Assembly: GCF_964340395.1 (NCBI RefSeq)
Contig: NC_135562.1
Coordinates: 5,690,134 to 5,732,633, forward strand
Direction: 5' to 3'
DNA: 42,500 nt
DNA from: Glandiceps talaboti
Taxonomy: Eukaryota > Hemichordata > Enteropneusta > Spengelidae
The notes beneath the pieces are model-generated. The model saw only the letters and a program-made list of their open reading frames with translations. It searched no databases and was not told where the DNA came from. Position 1 is the stretch's first letter. Each line of letters begins with the position of its first letter. Below are positions 25,714 to 36,467 of the stretch, piece after piece. The position numbers and the translations under genes were made by a program.

Positions 25714-26299
25714 ATCCAATACGATGTAATGTTCTATGGCGTTGAACAGGAACAATTATAGTGATGGTGTGATGTGATGTGATCTGTTTTCTTTGTACGT
25801 GACACAATCCTAGCTGCTATATTTTGGGGATGTTGAAGAGGAACATTGTCTTAGCTGGCAGCCCATACAGAAGGGCATTGGAAGCTCGATGACTTCTATA
25901 TTTACTTGCCGTATCTTATCGACTTGTTGCTATAACATCCATGGATGTTTGTTTGTTTCACTGAAACTTCGGTTAAAGTGATCAAATGAGACATGAATTA
26001 TTCACCAAGAAAGGCTGGCAGTTGCATCTCGTAAACGTGATCGTGCTTACAAAACTAATGCAATATTTATAGTTGAATTTATGACGTTTGATCACCGGGA
26101 CCGAATTACTCTCAACATCTGCATCGGGTCTCAAGACCTGACAAACTGATATCACTTCTCACCGCAAGAGATAACATGGTGTATATACAATCTTTATTTC
26201 CTATGATGGCTTACTATTCATGCAGTGTTCACTTACCATATTCAGAAACATCTTGGCATGGAAACGGTTCCAGATGACCCCCTCACTACACCCAGTTCT

Positions 26300-26308
26300 A
26301 TGTATGTA

Positions 26309-26345
<37 letters not shown>
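26300..26345. repeat. (TATG)/(TCTG)n microsatellite
   Basis: Three TATG-type units followed by about nine TGTC units. Confidence 0.9.
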
Positions 26346-26537
26346 CCCCCTCTCTCTCTTTGTTGTTATGATTCTATAATACGCTAATTACGTCATTCGG
26401 ATTACGGTAATTTCGTTCTGAGAGGTGTTTTGGCACCCTGTTACTGCGATTTGGCAGCAAAAAAAAATAAGCATAGCCAATGGGTAATATAACAGTTGGT
26501 TATGTTACTATTTTGTATGTAGGACTCAGGAGATATA

Positions 26538-26619
26538 TCTATGCGAAAATTAGGCAAAGGTGGTTTGGCTATATATCATCTATGCGGAAATTAGGCAAAG
26601 GTGATTTCGCTATATACAA
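26538..26619 (+). repeat. 41-bp tandem duplication
   Basis: Two adjacent units begin TCTATGCGAAAATTAGGC and TCTATGCGGAAATTAGGC, with few differences between them. Confidence 0.85.
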
Positions 26620-26869
26620 CTGACTCCTTTTCATTACTTTTAAAATAATACATTTGCTATTATATGCATTTCTCTTTCTCATTTCTTTGGCTTTTAATAT
26701 GTTGTACAGTTATAAGGCTATATACTATCTGTTGCAATAACAAATTACTCTTAGGCCAAACAAAAACGTTTTAAAATAGGTTATTTTTTAGGCCTTAGCT
26801 ATAGCAGTAAGTCTTATGGCCTCAACTATATATAACAAAGACCTACGTGTTCACAACAGACACTACGTT

Positions 26870-27260
26870 CGTACCTACCAACCAACCACCCACCTACGCA
26901 CGTATACCTACATTTTGTACCTACCTTCCTACATGTACCTACTTCCCTCCTTAACTATCTACATGTAACAACCTACCTCCCACCCTAATTACCTACCTAC
27001 CTACCTACCCCCTCCCTCCCTAACCACCTACATGTACCTACTTACCTATAGCTACCTACCTACCATCTACATATCTGCTTCCCTCCCTCCTTCCTTCCAC
27101 CCCTCCCTCCCTACCTATCTACCTACCTATCTACGTAGACCCACCCAGCTACATACCTACGTACCTTCCTCCCTCCTCCCTAACTAACTAACTACCTACC
27201 TACCTACCTCCTCCCCTCCCGCCCATACCGATTAACTACCTATCACCTACCTATCACCTA
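26870..27260. repeat. CCTA/CCTC-rich imperfect tetranucleotide tract
   Basis: About 390 bp dominated by CTAC, CCTC and CTAA-type units, strongly pyrimidine-biased and much degraded. Confidence 0.8.
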
Positions 27261-27668
27261 GTATATACATGTTTTTCTCTATATATAACATATATAATAT
27301 CTAATTGACCAACACCCACATATTCTCGAGATTGGCAAACAGTATTAACCAGCTTATAAAAGCATATGTGTCACTTACAAATTGATGTAGAATCCCAAGG
27401 CACGCCAACATAATCCATCGCCCGTAAACATTCACTGATTTGGCATGATGAGACACGTCCACCTGATATTTGAGTTTGAAGAGAATACCGCCTATTCTAT
27501 ATCATGTTGGCTCTAGATCTGCTCGATACAACCATGCAGAAACTTATAAAAAAACACACCACACACTCTAAACTTTAATAGCGAGATCATTATTTCGAAT
27601 TCTTGCCACATTGTTTTATTAAAATAAACCGTTTAAACGAAATGCAACAAGACACAAACAAAAAACAA

Positions 27669-27673
<5 letters not shown>

Positions 27674-27719
<46 letters not shown>

Positions 27720-27753
27720 CAAACACAAACACAAACACAAACACAAACACACA
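27674..27753. repeat. (CAGA)n then (AAACAC)n
   Basis: Compound array occupying the place where the left arm of the following family 2 MITE would be expected. Confidence 0.9.
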
Positions 27754-28091
27754 GGTGCCGATGTTTTGATGTCTACATTTGATGTTTGCATGATCAGCAT
27801 GACACGTTAGGTCATTTAAAAAAGAAAAGAATTATTATTATTATTTTTTATTCAAGTTTTGAAAAAAAACAGAACAAGAAAAACAACAAAACAAAACAAA
27901 ACAACAGACAATGAAAGAAAGAAAGTACACTGCTCGAGAGTTAAATATCTTATGAAAATACATTATACAAAGTTCAAAGTTCAATGTTAGGTCATTTTAT
28001 TTACACAACATGTCGGAATAAACTATTCATTCATTTGCTGTTCCTTATGATGGGTTTCTGTGTAATTGTGAGGTTGCATCAAACAGAGCCA
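27752..28091. mobile_element. Foldback MITE family 2, copy 2, left arm missing, with nested insertion
   Basis: The centre (GGTGCCGATGTTTTGATGTC) and right end (GGTTGCATCAAACAGAGCC) match copies at 14107 and 34727. A 168-bp A-rich segment (27818-27985) interrupts it, flanked by 12-bp direct repeats GTTAGGTCATTT at 27806-27817 and 27986-27997. Removing insert and one repeat restores alignment with copy 1. Confidence 0.6.
27818..27985. mobile_element. A-rich 168-bp insertion with 12-bp flanking duplication
   Basis: A-rich, no coding frame. The 12-bp direct repeats on either side look like a target-site duplication, longer than most DNA transposons make and typical of LINE-type retroposition. 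No known SINE promoter box was recognised. Confidence 0.5.
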
Positions 28092-28330
28092 TCGAACTCT
28101 AACGTGAAACAGGCAGTAGGTCGGGAGGTACTTTTTGTAGGTGGTCAGGCAGACAGGGAGATAGTAACTAGATAATTAGGTAGATGAGTAGATACTAATT
28201 GCCATGGTAACCACACCACATTAAGAAACTTTCTCTACGTTGAAATAATATTGTAAAGTCTATTGAAACCTTAGTGATCTATATCATTTCTCAAGATCAC
28301 TTTCAAATTCGAGACAACAAATAAGATAAA

Positions 28331-28331
28331 A

Positions 28332-28385
<54 letters not shown>

Positions 28386-28447
28386 GGGGTGGTGGTGGTG
28401 GTGGTGGTGGTGGTTCATCAGGAGGTGATGCCGATAGTAGTATTCAA

Positions 28448-28480
<33 letters not shown>
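28331..28480. repeat. (GAT)n, (GGT)n and (AAC)n arrays
   Basis: Three adjacent trinucleotide arrays: GAT at 28331-28385, GGT to 28413, AAC at 28449-28481. Confidence 0.95.
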
Positions 28481-28482
<2 letters not shown>

Positions 28483-28727
28483 TATAAACAGAACATACAA
28501 ACAATAACAGTTATATAGACTGTTAAACCAAACAAGAAGAACATACACGGACAAAGAAAACTATATATTGCGTTACAGAAACTCTACTATTGATTCCATT
28601 AACTCTTGTACAGTAGGAATTGAGGTCATGTGTCTCATTTATCTAATAGCAGATCACATTAGCATTGGTTGGAGTAACCTGGTTACTATGTGAAGTGAAC
28701 CTATTTATTCATCCACCCATGCTTACA

Positions 28728-28990
28728 TGCATGCATGCATGCATGCATACACATACATACATACATACATACATATATACATACATACATGCATGCATGC
28801 ATGCATGCATACATACATACACACATACATACATACATACATACATACACACACACATACATACATACATACATACATACACATACATACATACATACAT
28901 ACATACATACATACATACATACATACATACATACATACATACATACATACATACATACATACATACATAGTACATACATACATACACACA
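28728..28990. repeat. (CATG)/(CATA)n array
   Basis: CATA units with two CATG blocks and short CA interruptions. Confidence 0.95.
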
Positions 28991-29246
28991 TCTCATGTAC
29001 AATGTACAAGTACAAATACCATCGATGGTACACAGACAATAATATTTACTTGTATCCTTTGACATTAGACATTAGCGCTGTCTTAGGTATTAAAGTTCTT
29101 TTCTCAACCACTCGACTCAAAATTTTCTGCACACTCAGTTTGCACTACTTTTAATTCATAAAATGTGTATAGAATTACGATTGTAATGATAACAGTGCCA
29201 TGTTTCACTCACTTCTATTACGATACTTTGTTTTTCTACCATCCAG

Positions 29247-29342
29247 GTAAACTGATGTCTTCGACATACACAAGTCAAGCGACTGAAACAACCACATTAA
29301 CAACAACGCAGGTCAATGTCTCACCACAAAAGCAACCCAAGG
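29247..29342 (+). CDS. Gene B exon 2: Thr/Ser/Gln-rich linker (possible cassette exon)
   Basis: The 96-nt exon follows a good polypyrimidine tract and the acceptor CCATCCAG, and ends at GTAAGG. With exon 1 it completes an Arg codon and then encodes 31 residues, nine of them Thr, four Ser and four Gln, ending in a basic PQKQPK stretch. No domain is recognisable. It reads as a flexible spacer between the membrane anchor and the EF hands. Both boundaries are phase 1, so skipping it joins exon 1 directly to exon 3 in frame, replacing Arg-linker-Glu with a single Gln and shortening the protein from 120 to 88 residues. Gene A shows no equivalent exon. Lack of a conserved domain makes this call less secure than exon 3. 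Confidence 0.62.
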
Positions 29343-29796
29343 GTAAGGTATTTTACACTACACTCTGTTCAAGTTGTTCCCATGATTAGATAAATGTCGC
29401 AAGAATGGGGGATCAAAACAGTATAAGGCGTAAAAGCTAATTAAATTGATTGCGCTGAGATAAAAAGTCTGAAGGGATAGTAATGTTGAATTTGATTCTT
29501 GGAGTATAATCTACATTCAATTTTGTGGCTATTTCATTTGTATGAAAGTAATTTTGTGTCGCCAGAGGGCGTGATTTACAGGGATTTACTCGAGAATAAG
29601 CTATATTGCTAAGCTAGACGTCGTCTACTTACGTCTACTCCTGGCGTCTACTCCTTGCAGATCGCGATCGTCTGCTTGAAATGGAATTACTGGGAAACTA
29701 CATATGCATGTGTACTCCTCATGGATTTTTATTATGTCTAAGTTACAGCAAGGAATCGCCACAATGTCGCCACAATGTCTGTGGCGTTCTTTCACA

Positions 29797-30186
29797 ACGA
29801 AAATCATAAACCCTGAAACAAAACGTCGTTTGGCTCGACAGAAATGTAATTTAATAACATTACTATACTAGATTCTATCGTCTGGCTAGACAAAAATCGT
29901 ACCAACGCAACGGTGTTTCGTCAATCGTCTGGCGTGACAAACATCTTTTACCGATATTGTTACTCTTTCTTTGTGTAAGATACCATCATCTTAGCAGATC
30001 ATGGAATCGCCAAATTTATACGTCCCTGTGTGGTAAACCTAAGGTTGGCGCGTTCTTTGACATACAGACGACAAGATTTACAACATCAAAGAGATATTTT
30101 GTCTAGCCAGGCAAAAAAAATGTAGCAATGTTAGTGAGATTTTTTTCTAGCTAGACGACATTTTGTTGCAGGGTCTGTGATTTCGT
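29797..30186. mobile_element. 390-bp inverted-repeat element with internal GTCTGGCTAGACAAAA motifs
   Basis: The ends read ACGAAAATCATAAACCCTG and, reversed from the right, ACGAAATCACAGACCCTG, continuing as inverted repeats for about 100 bp. A roughly 20-bp motif like TCGTCTGGCTAGACAAAAAT recurs about five times, in both orientations. It lies in gene B intron 2. Confidence 0.65.
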
Positions 30187-30507
30187 AATTTATTCAGTAA
30201 TTGTCGGTTTGTCGGTGTGTGTATTCATTTTCAATTTTTCCACGAGCTAAACGTTTTACTATACTTTGGTTTTTACGACTTATATTACTCGGAAACTTTA
30301 GGTTCTGCAAAACGGTTCCCCACCACCCGCCGATCGGTCAATCGCCGCATGTCAGTAACTCTGCAGACTTTGGCTCCTCCTTGCCAGAGTGTATTGGCTG
30401 ATATTTTCGAATTGATAATTTGTCTATTCCATTTCGATAATATCTACAAAAATGAAAATTGATACATTACTGATGATCTCGCAAGAACATGTTGTAATGC
30501 ATTCCAG

Positions 30508-30550
30508 AAATATTTCCTAAAAAATATAATGTTACTGGTATTTTCGATAT
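30508..30550 (+). pseudogene. Possible degenerate copy of gene B exon 3 start (dup 1)
   Basis: An acceptor-like CATTCCAG is followed by AAATATTTCC and then AT-rich sequence that aligns loosely with the start of exon 3 if one base is inserted. In the exon frame it reads IFPK before diverging. The surrounding sequence is AT-rich, so chance similarity is possible. Confidence 0.3.
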
Positions 30551-30664
30551 TTATGTATATGTATTCATGATTTGTGTATATTTCATTACGGAAAAAAATT
30601 ACTTATGATATTGCATGTAACTAATATTTATCAAATTAATACATTGCATTTCATTTCATCTCAA

Positions 30665-30701
30665 AAATATTTACTAAAGGTGATATTTCATTTATATTGT
30701 C
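30665..30701 (+). pseudogene. Degenerate copy of gene B exon 3 start with dead acceptor (dup 2)
   Basis: Starting 76 bp before exon 3, this stretch repeats its first ~37 bases with only a handful of substitutions, mostly transitions. It translates as IFTKGDISFIL against IFTKDDILLIF in exon 3. The base pair needed for splicing is lost: CTCAA stands where the real exon has TTCAG. A short tandem duplication spanning the acceptor, followed by decay of one copy, explains it. Confidence 0.6.
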
Positions 30702-30740
30702 CCAATTGATATTTTGTCGACGTCTTTTATTCCATTTCAG

Positions 30741-30970
30741 AAATATTTACCAAAGATGACATTTTACTCATATTCAAAACAATGGACAGAGACGGAAATG
30801 GCTTTTTAACCGCCGATGAAATCAGGGATACGTTGGTAAAGACTAAAGCTTATGAAAGCGAGGAACAGGTCCGTAAAATGATAGCAGAAGCCGATAAGGA
30901 CGGTGATGGCAGAATTAATTATTTAGAATTTACAGGAGTAATGGATTTTGTCAATCATTCAAAACCGTAA
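30741..30970 (+). CDS. Gene B exon 3: EF-hand pair and stop
   Basis: The final exon gives a Glu junction codon plus 75 residues to TAA. Numbered in the 120-residue product, EF loop 1 is residues 60-71 (DRDGNGFLTADE) and loop 2 is 96-107 (DKDGDGRINYLE). Both keep Asp1, Asp3, Asn/Asp5, Gly6, a hydrophobic residue at 8 and Glu12, so both should bind calcium. Loop spacing is 36 residues as in calmodulin. The second hand (EADKDGDGRINYLEF) resembles the C-lobe of calmodulin, whereas gene A resembles the N-lobe more. The C-terminus is a short basic tail (VNHSKP). The predicted product is a membrane-anchored, single-lobe calcium sensor with an unknown target. As in gene A, the EF pair lies in one uninterrupted exon starting in phase 1. 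Confidence 0.93.
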
Positions 30971-31394
30971 TAATTATGGTTGGTGATATGTTATCGCCAA
31001 AAAATAATGAAATTGTTGTGTACACATGGATATCCGTTGCTATGTCAACGCTGATCTCTCGTTGTCATGGGAGCCGACTGATCAAGTCATGATCCAGTGC
31101 GTTTATCTGGCTTCCATTCATTCGCTTTTCCATTATGACTTGATGTATCTTAGAGAAATGGGGCGATTCACCTTCGCGGCTGTTTTACAGGTTAACGAGT
31201 ATTTAAGTATTTACATGTATGTGGAAACACCACTGTAACATCTTGCACCTGTTCTCAGATACCATTTGATTGAATGAGAGGGCATCTACAACACTATAAT
31301 TGGAGAAATGTGAGAAGACATAGATTGGAACAGAAGTCTTTATTATACCTGTATATGTTACAATTTCCCAAGTAATCCTAGGATAATTGGAGGA

Positions 31395-31400
31395 AATAAA
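31395..31400 (+). terminator. Possible polyadenylation signal of gene B (AATAAA)
   Basis: The hexamer AATAAA lies about 425 nt after the gene B stop codon, in sequence with no other feature. It is the first canonical signal I noted downstream. Cleavage here is unproven. Confidence 0.3.
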
Positions 31401-31561
31401 CTGCGAACGTGAACATCTTTCCGAACTCGTCCTTCGATGCAAATTGCATGTACATATATACATCCCCCGTCGAAAAAAGCAATAACAACATGACAGACGA
31501 AGATGCACATGATCGACGGGTTTAAATCACGTCAACAATTATACCAGCATGTTCCAAACAA

Positions 31562-31579
31562 CACGTGTCAATGACGTCA
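31562..31579. promoter_or_regulatory. E-box and CRE pair
   Basis: CACGTG (31562-31567) and TGACGTCA (31572-31579) lie within 18 bp. This is the third tight E-box/CRE pair in the window; the others are at 19433-19469 and 21701-21747. It lies downstream of gene B. Confidence 0.3.
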
Positions 31580-32099
31580 CTGTGTAACCTCGATCGTCAA
31601 AATTATTATTCTTTGTCAATTTTTTGACGGATTTGAAGGTTGTTTTGGATTGAAATCAAACAAATAAGCTTTTTATGTTAATTTATGTGGATATTTTAAA
31701 AGTAATAATTACATTTAGTTAGAAAAAAGACATAAAGACAATGTCCCTTTATGTTCGACATCTAGTGAAGGGGATGATGAAAGAATATTTGAACACCAAA
31801 TCTTACTGCAATGCAGAACGACTGTCACTATCAGTAATCACTAGAAAATGAATATGATGTATATTAAGGAACAGTTCTTTTGACTATTCCAATCCTTGCA
31901 AAATATTTCTTTTTTGTAAAAAAAAATCATGAAACTACCGAGATTAATGACAATGGCCATGACTAGTAAACGTCATTATTATTGTAGATTGAATTAAAAT
32001 TGTCTTTTTCTGCCCTTTTTTCATAGTACAATATTTACTTTGATTGTAAACATAAGAATCTTTGTGTTTATTAATTCATATATAACTTCACCAATTCGT

Positions 32100-32160
32100 T
32101 GCAAAAATCTACTAAAGTCGATATCATTTTATCATTCAAATATTTGGTGATTTTTAATCT
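32100..32160 (+). pseudogene. Degenerate fragment of the EF-hand exon start (dup 3)
   Basis: About 1.1 kb after the gene B stop, this stretch reads STKVDIILSFKYL in one frame against FTKDDILLIFKTM at the start of exon 3, with matching nucleotides allowing small indels. No EF loop follows. It looks like a remnant of a partial duplication of the EF exon. Similarity is short, so chance cannot be excluded. Confidence 0.4.
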
Positions 32161-32249
32161 AAAGACTATGCATCCATGTTATTATATTATGATAGGCACA
32201 CATGCATCCTTCCGTGTATGCCTACATCCACCATCTAGGCCATCCATCC

Positions 32250-32262
32250 ACACACACGCGCG

Positions 32263-32318
<56 letters not shown>

Positions 32319-32480
32319 CATACGTACGTGCATACATACATACATACATACATACATACAGACAGACAGACAGACCTACATACATACATACATACATACA
32401 TACATACATACATACACACATACATACATACATACATACATACATACATACGTACGTACGTACGTACGTACGTACGTACA

Positions 32481-32511
<31 letters not shown>
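32250..32511. repeat. (CG)/(CA)/(TA)/(CATA)/(CAGA)/(CGTA) compound array
   Basis: Begins with a CGCGCG block inside CA repeats (Z-DNA-prone), then CATA, CAGA, CATA, CGTA and CATA blocks. Confidence 0.95.
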
Positions 32512-32581
32512 GAATGCAAAAGTAATAAGTAATATAATAGTCCCTCACAAGAAGAAAATCACCGACGTTTCGCAAAATTCT
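32512..32581 (+). repeat. Dispersed core next to CATA array, copy 3
   Basis: GAATGCAAAAGTAATAAGTA and the later CACCGACGTTTCGCAAAAT closely match the copy at 3521-3589, about 29 kb away, at the same position relative to a CATA array. Confidence 0.75.
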
Positions 32582-32636
32582 TACCAATTTGCAAAACATA
32601 AAAATACCAAATCACAACTACAATACGTAACACAAT

Positions 32637-32838
32637 ATGCAACACAACACAACACAACACAACACAACACAACACAACACAACACAGCGCAGCGCAACGC
32701 ACACAACATAACACAACACAACACAGCGCAACGCAACACAAGACAACACAAGACAAGACAAGACAACACAGCGCAGCGCAACACAACACAACACAACACA
32801 ACACAACACAACACAACGCAATCCACAACACAACACAG
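32637..32838. repeat. ACACA pentanucleotide array
   Basis: CAACA-type pentamers with point variants (GCGCA, AGACA). Confidence 0.95.
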
Positions 32839-34242
32839 TTCACAGACGTACGTATATTTGTTCAAGGTATTTTTTTTTTCAAACTGACTATTTCATGTAC
32901 GGGTACAATGACAAGAACAAAATTATATTATATATAGTCTAGTATAGTAGTGATTATGACGCATTCTGTAAAGGTGTGAACCTATAACACGTAGGGCGTT
33001 CCTAGGCGACGATTAAACAAATACCAAATATAAACTAAACACTCTATATCAAAAGCCGTTGACCTGTTTGTAATTTGCTTTCAATCATTGTACATGTAGC
33101 TATTGTCATATATGGCTGCTAGTCATACTGATATCAATGTTTTATGTGATGTTTTCACTTCTATTTAGTTTTAGACATACATTCTACTGGATAGCTTTAA
33201 TTTATTTCCTTTCTTTTTTTAAAGTTTATATTGTCAATAAATTCATTGTTACTCTACTAGTAGATTTATTTTCTGGTCATGTACTAATACCAAGGTGTTA
33301 CTTATCCCGGGGTATTTGCCCTCGGAAACATGAAAGGTTTCTAGGGAGGAGCAATGTTAACACTGAGTTTGTCCTTAGAGATGGGTATTTAGGCGTGGGC
33401 CTGAAATGAAATGTCCACCAACTCTATGTAGTAAACCTGATGACTTCATGTATATAAAACACGCAGCAAACGACGAGTAAAACAGCAAAGGTTTTCTCTG
33501 TACAACCCGCGAAAAAAACACCTGTGCGTTTGCTTTAATCATGAAGTGGGCTTATGAAAGACTTCACGCAAAGAGCCTGGAAAATTATGTGAATACAATT
33601 TTACAACCGATAAAAAACCAAAAGCGGATGCCTGAATCCACAAATCAACGCTTCTATCAGTTTGCTTGTGTCTGAGGAATTTATAATGTAACTGTAACAA
33701 TCGTAGTCAGTGTTATACTGTTCCATCAGTAAACAGAGTTTCGGGATCCTGGCTCCTGTGGTATTTATACTTGTAGAAGTTATACTGAGCACTAAGTACA
33801 TTCTATTATGTCTTTGTATGAAACTTGTACCATTCCTGCTTAACACGTACAAGCAATGCACAGGTATTTTTAAACAAACAAAGTTAATGGCTGTGGCAGC
33901 GTGGAGCACGAACCTGAAATATGCAGATTCAAATTCTGTCATTCTAAGTATTAAATCATCATGACTCCATAAACGAGTATACATTAACTCAGGGTTTGAA
34001 ATCCACACCTGCTCTGCTACGTGAGTCCAATGGAATGATATGAATGTCTAATCTAATTAAGCAGTAGTACCTACCTCAGTTTATATCTTTAGACAGTTTT
34101 CCTTTTTTCAAACTACTAACAGTATTTTGTTTTCTTTGCATGAATTTTCACCTTTAGAAAGATTCTTAACTGATTTTCGTTTTTTTAGGAACTGTAGCAT
34201 CCCTTCTGCTGTATGACTAGTTTGGGTGTACGATACTATACC

Positions 34243-34367
34243 CTAGTTACCACAGGCACTCGAATCAGTGTGTATGATTTTTAAAAAAAATGTATAGTGA
34301 ATTCACTATTCACTATACACCCCCCCCCCCAATCATACTGATTGATTCGAGTGCCTGTGCTAGTTAC
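34243..34367. mobile_element. hAT-like MITE with perfect 8-bp target-site duplication
   Basis: A 109-bp element (34251-34359) begins CACAGGCACTCGAATCA and ends with its exact reverse complement. Directly outside stands CTAGTTAC on both sides (34243-34250 and 34360-34367). An 8-bp duplication of the form nTnnnnAn is the signature of hAT transposases. The centre holds a second small palindrome (TGTATAGTGAA mirrored) and a C run. The intact ends suggest a fairly recent insertion. Confidence 0.85.
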
Positions 34368-34407
34368 CCCTAAGAACAGGTCATTGACCTACAATATGTC
34401 ATATAGT

Positions 34408-34408
<1 letters not shown>

Positions 34409-34445
<37 letters not shown>

Positions 34446-34446
34446 A
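34409..34446. repeat. (GAT)n microsatellite
   Basis: About twelve GAT units. Confidence 0.95.
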
Positions 34447-34726
34447 ATAACACACGAATGGTCCATTAAAACACAAGCTTTGAGAATAACATTCTATAAT
34501 TTCTTTCAGCGGTGATCTTTAATTCGAGATGACCGTCCATTCGAGAAAAATTATAAACATAGTTTCTTTCAGTCTACGGCTTAGAAAACCCCGGTTTCAC
34601 TGTACCGCGTACCGTAACGAGTCCAAGGGTGGGCGTGTCAGTCGAACTCGTAAACTACAGGTATATGTCAATGTGATATGATCATTAATTGATATAATTT
34701 ACAACGTGTTGAACGTTGCTGCTCAC

Positions 34727-35048
34727 TGGCTCTGTTTGGGTACAACCACACAGAAACCAATATACCTACACGGTACAGCTAGTAAAGTCACAATTTCTTG
34801 CAGTGCTACATTCAGTCTGAATGCAATTTTCCAATGAAACGTACTGCAACTAGACGCAGACATGTGGGTGCCAATATTTTGATGTCTGCAGTTGATGTCT
34901 GCATGCTGGCATTTTAGTTCATTTCATTTTAATAGACAAAATGTAGCAAGTAAGTTGAAGCAGCTGTATTCATTCGATCTAAATTGTTACAGTAGGATAT
35001 TTAGTTTTTTTAAATTTATTCATGCGTGGTTGTATTAAACAGACCCAG
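34727..35048. mobile_element. Foldback MITE family 2, copy 3
   Basis: The left end GGCTCTGTTTGGGTACAACC and the right end reversed GGGTCTGTTTAATACAACC pair as terminal repeats. The centre GGTGCCAATATTTTGATGTC matches the other copies. Confidence 0.65.
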
Positions 35049-35425
35049 CGAACAGTAAACTGTAATACGCTGTATATTCAGTATATGGTTAGTGTACATA
35101 TGCCCAAATATGGTTTAAAATGTTAAAATCGTTGTCTCTTTCGTCGAGTACTGATGAATATTTTACATTCTTAATTTCTCCATGCATTGTCAGGAGGTAC
35201 GTACCCGGAGAGCGGGTTTATGCCATTAAAGCTCCGATGATTACGATTTTTATTTATTAACTTTGACAAAAGTCAGGTAGTCCACACAGGTGATGAACAC
35301 CTATAATAAACGTGGACCCAAAACAAATATACATAGAATTCGCGAAATAAAAGACAACTGGCAAAAACTACAGATCGTACAAGATAGATGGAGATACCTA
35401 TACAATTACATTAAACAACATTTTG

Positions 35426-35498
35426 TACAATGACAAACTGACACTCAGGTACAGGGATTTTATACAATTACAAACTGACACTCAGGTACAGGGATTTT
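35426..35498 (+). repeat. 37-bp tandem duplication
   Basis: Two adjacent units sharing CAAACTGACACTCAGGTACA, differing at about one base. Confidence 0.9.
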
Positions 35499-36183
35499 CA
35501 TGATCAGACTTGCTCACAAGTAGCTCATGGTAATGGTTTGCAATCTGAGTATTACATTTATTAAAATTCTTCGATTGCTTTGATCCAGCAAATTTGTATG
35601 CAGTGCAATTATGTGTAATCAATTATTTTAATTGATACTTAAAGAGATTAAAAATCAATATCTCCATCAGTCGTTTTCTATACATAGCCATATAAATTGC
35701 TTCAAAGAAGAAATAAAAAATGCAGAGGTGTAGTCATGTCTGGCGAAACATTTGAAATTAAACAAGCATGTCCATTGAATTTGTGTGATTTATATGACAA
35801 TTGCATGAATAGAAGAAATATTGGCCTATGAAATTATATTTGTAAAGTAATCGCTCAAAGGAAAGTAATTAAGGGAAGTAAAACAAAATGGAATGTGTGT
35901 AGATATATGTAATGATAATGTACATTCTAAGTCGTATGAGTTTAGGTTGGTGGTTCTATTATCGTCGTACGTCACTATGTGATATTTAACATTATAGTTA
36001 ATGTCACTGCGGTTCAGTACTCATCCCTTTTTAATAGTACGGAAGCTTCGACATGTCTGGTGCTATAGAAACCAAATTTGTGAGTCTAATATATCTACGC
36101 TGTCTTTTACCATTCTAAAAGCTAGTCTAAAAGTACATGTACTACTCCACATGCAACTATTATGAAAGAAAATATGATTAAAT

Positions 36184-36244
36184 ATGCATGCATGCATGCA
36201 TGCATGCATACATACATACATACATACATACATACATACATACA

Positions 36245-36278
<34 letters not shown>

Positions 36279-36407
36279 CATACATCCATCCATCCATCCA
36301 TCCATACATCCATCCATCCATCCATCCATCCATACATACATACATACATACATACATACATACATACATACAATCAGACAGACAGACAGACAAACATACA
36401 GACAGAC

Positions 36408-36464
<57 letters not shown>

Positions 36465-36467
36465 GCA
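36184..36467. repeat. (CATG)(CATA)(CATC)(CATA)(CAGA) compound array
   Basis: Five blocks of tetranucleotides, each one base from its neighbour. Confidence 0.95.

Larger units (their letters stand above)
21932..29246 (+). other. Gene B intron 1 (about 7.3 kb)
   Basis: It runs from donor GTGAGT to an acceptor ending CCATCCAG. It contains a diverged reverse copy of the GGTTCCGGTTAC MITE (22831-23245), a 778-bp TIR element (23700-24477), G15 and G14 runs (22706 and 23732), trinucleotide and GATA arrays, a CCTA-rich tract, a MITE with a nested insertion (27752-28091) and a long CATA array. A 41-bp tandem duplication is at 26538-26619. No other exon was recognised, but very small extra exons would be missed. 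Confidence 0.65.
29343..30740 (+). other. Gene B intron 2 (1.4 kb)
   Basis: Donor GTAAGG, acceptor TTCCATTTCAG. The middle is occupied by a 390-bp inverted-repeat element (29797-30186). The last 240 bp contain two degenerate copies of the 5' end of exon 3 (30508 and 30665), described separately. Confidence 0.7.

Noticed and set aside
26752-26806. TTAGGCCAAACAAAAACG facing TTTTTAGGCCTTAG, possible tiny MITE of family 1
   Set aside because: Only the outermost bases match family 1 and the body is missing, so it cannot be told from chance in AT-rich DNA.
31026-31238. 70-codon frame directly after gene B
   Set aside because: It lies in the presumed 3' UTR of gene B, has no domain and shows no EF-hand residues.
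32099-32887. 262-codon open frame, the longest in the window
   Set aside because: After a short piece that resembles a decayed EF-exon start, it is almost entirely CATA and ACACA repeat translation.
33601-34008. 135-codon minus-strand frame
   Set aside because: No motif, no family resemblance and no splice context. A frame of this length is expected by chance in 42.5 kb read in six frames.
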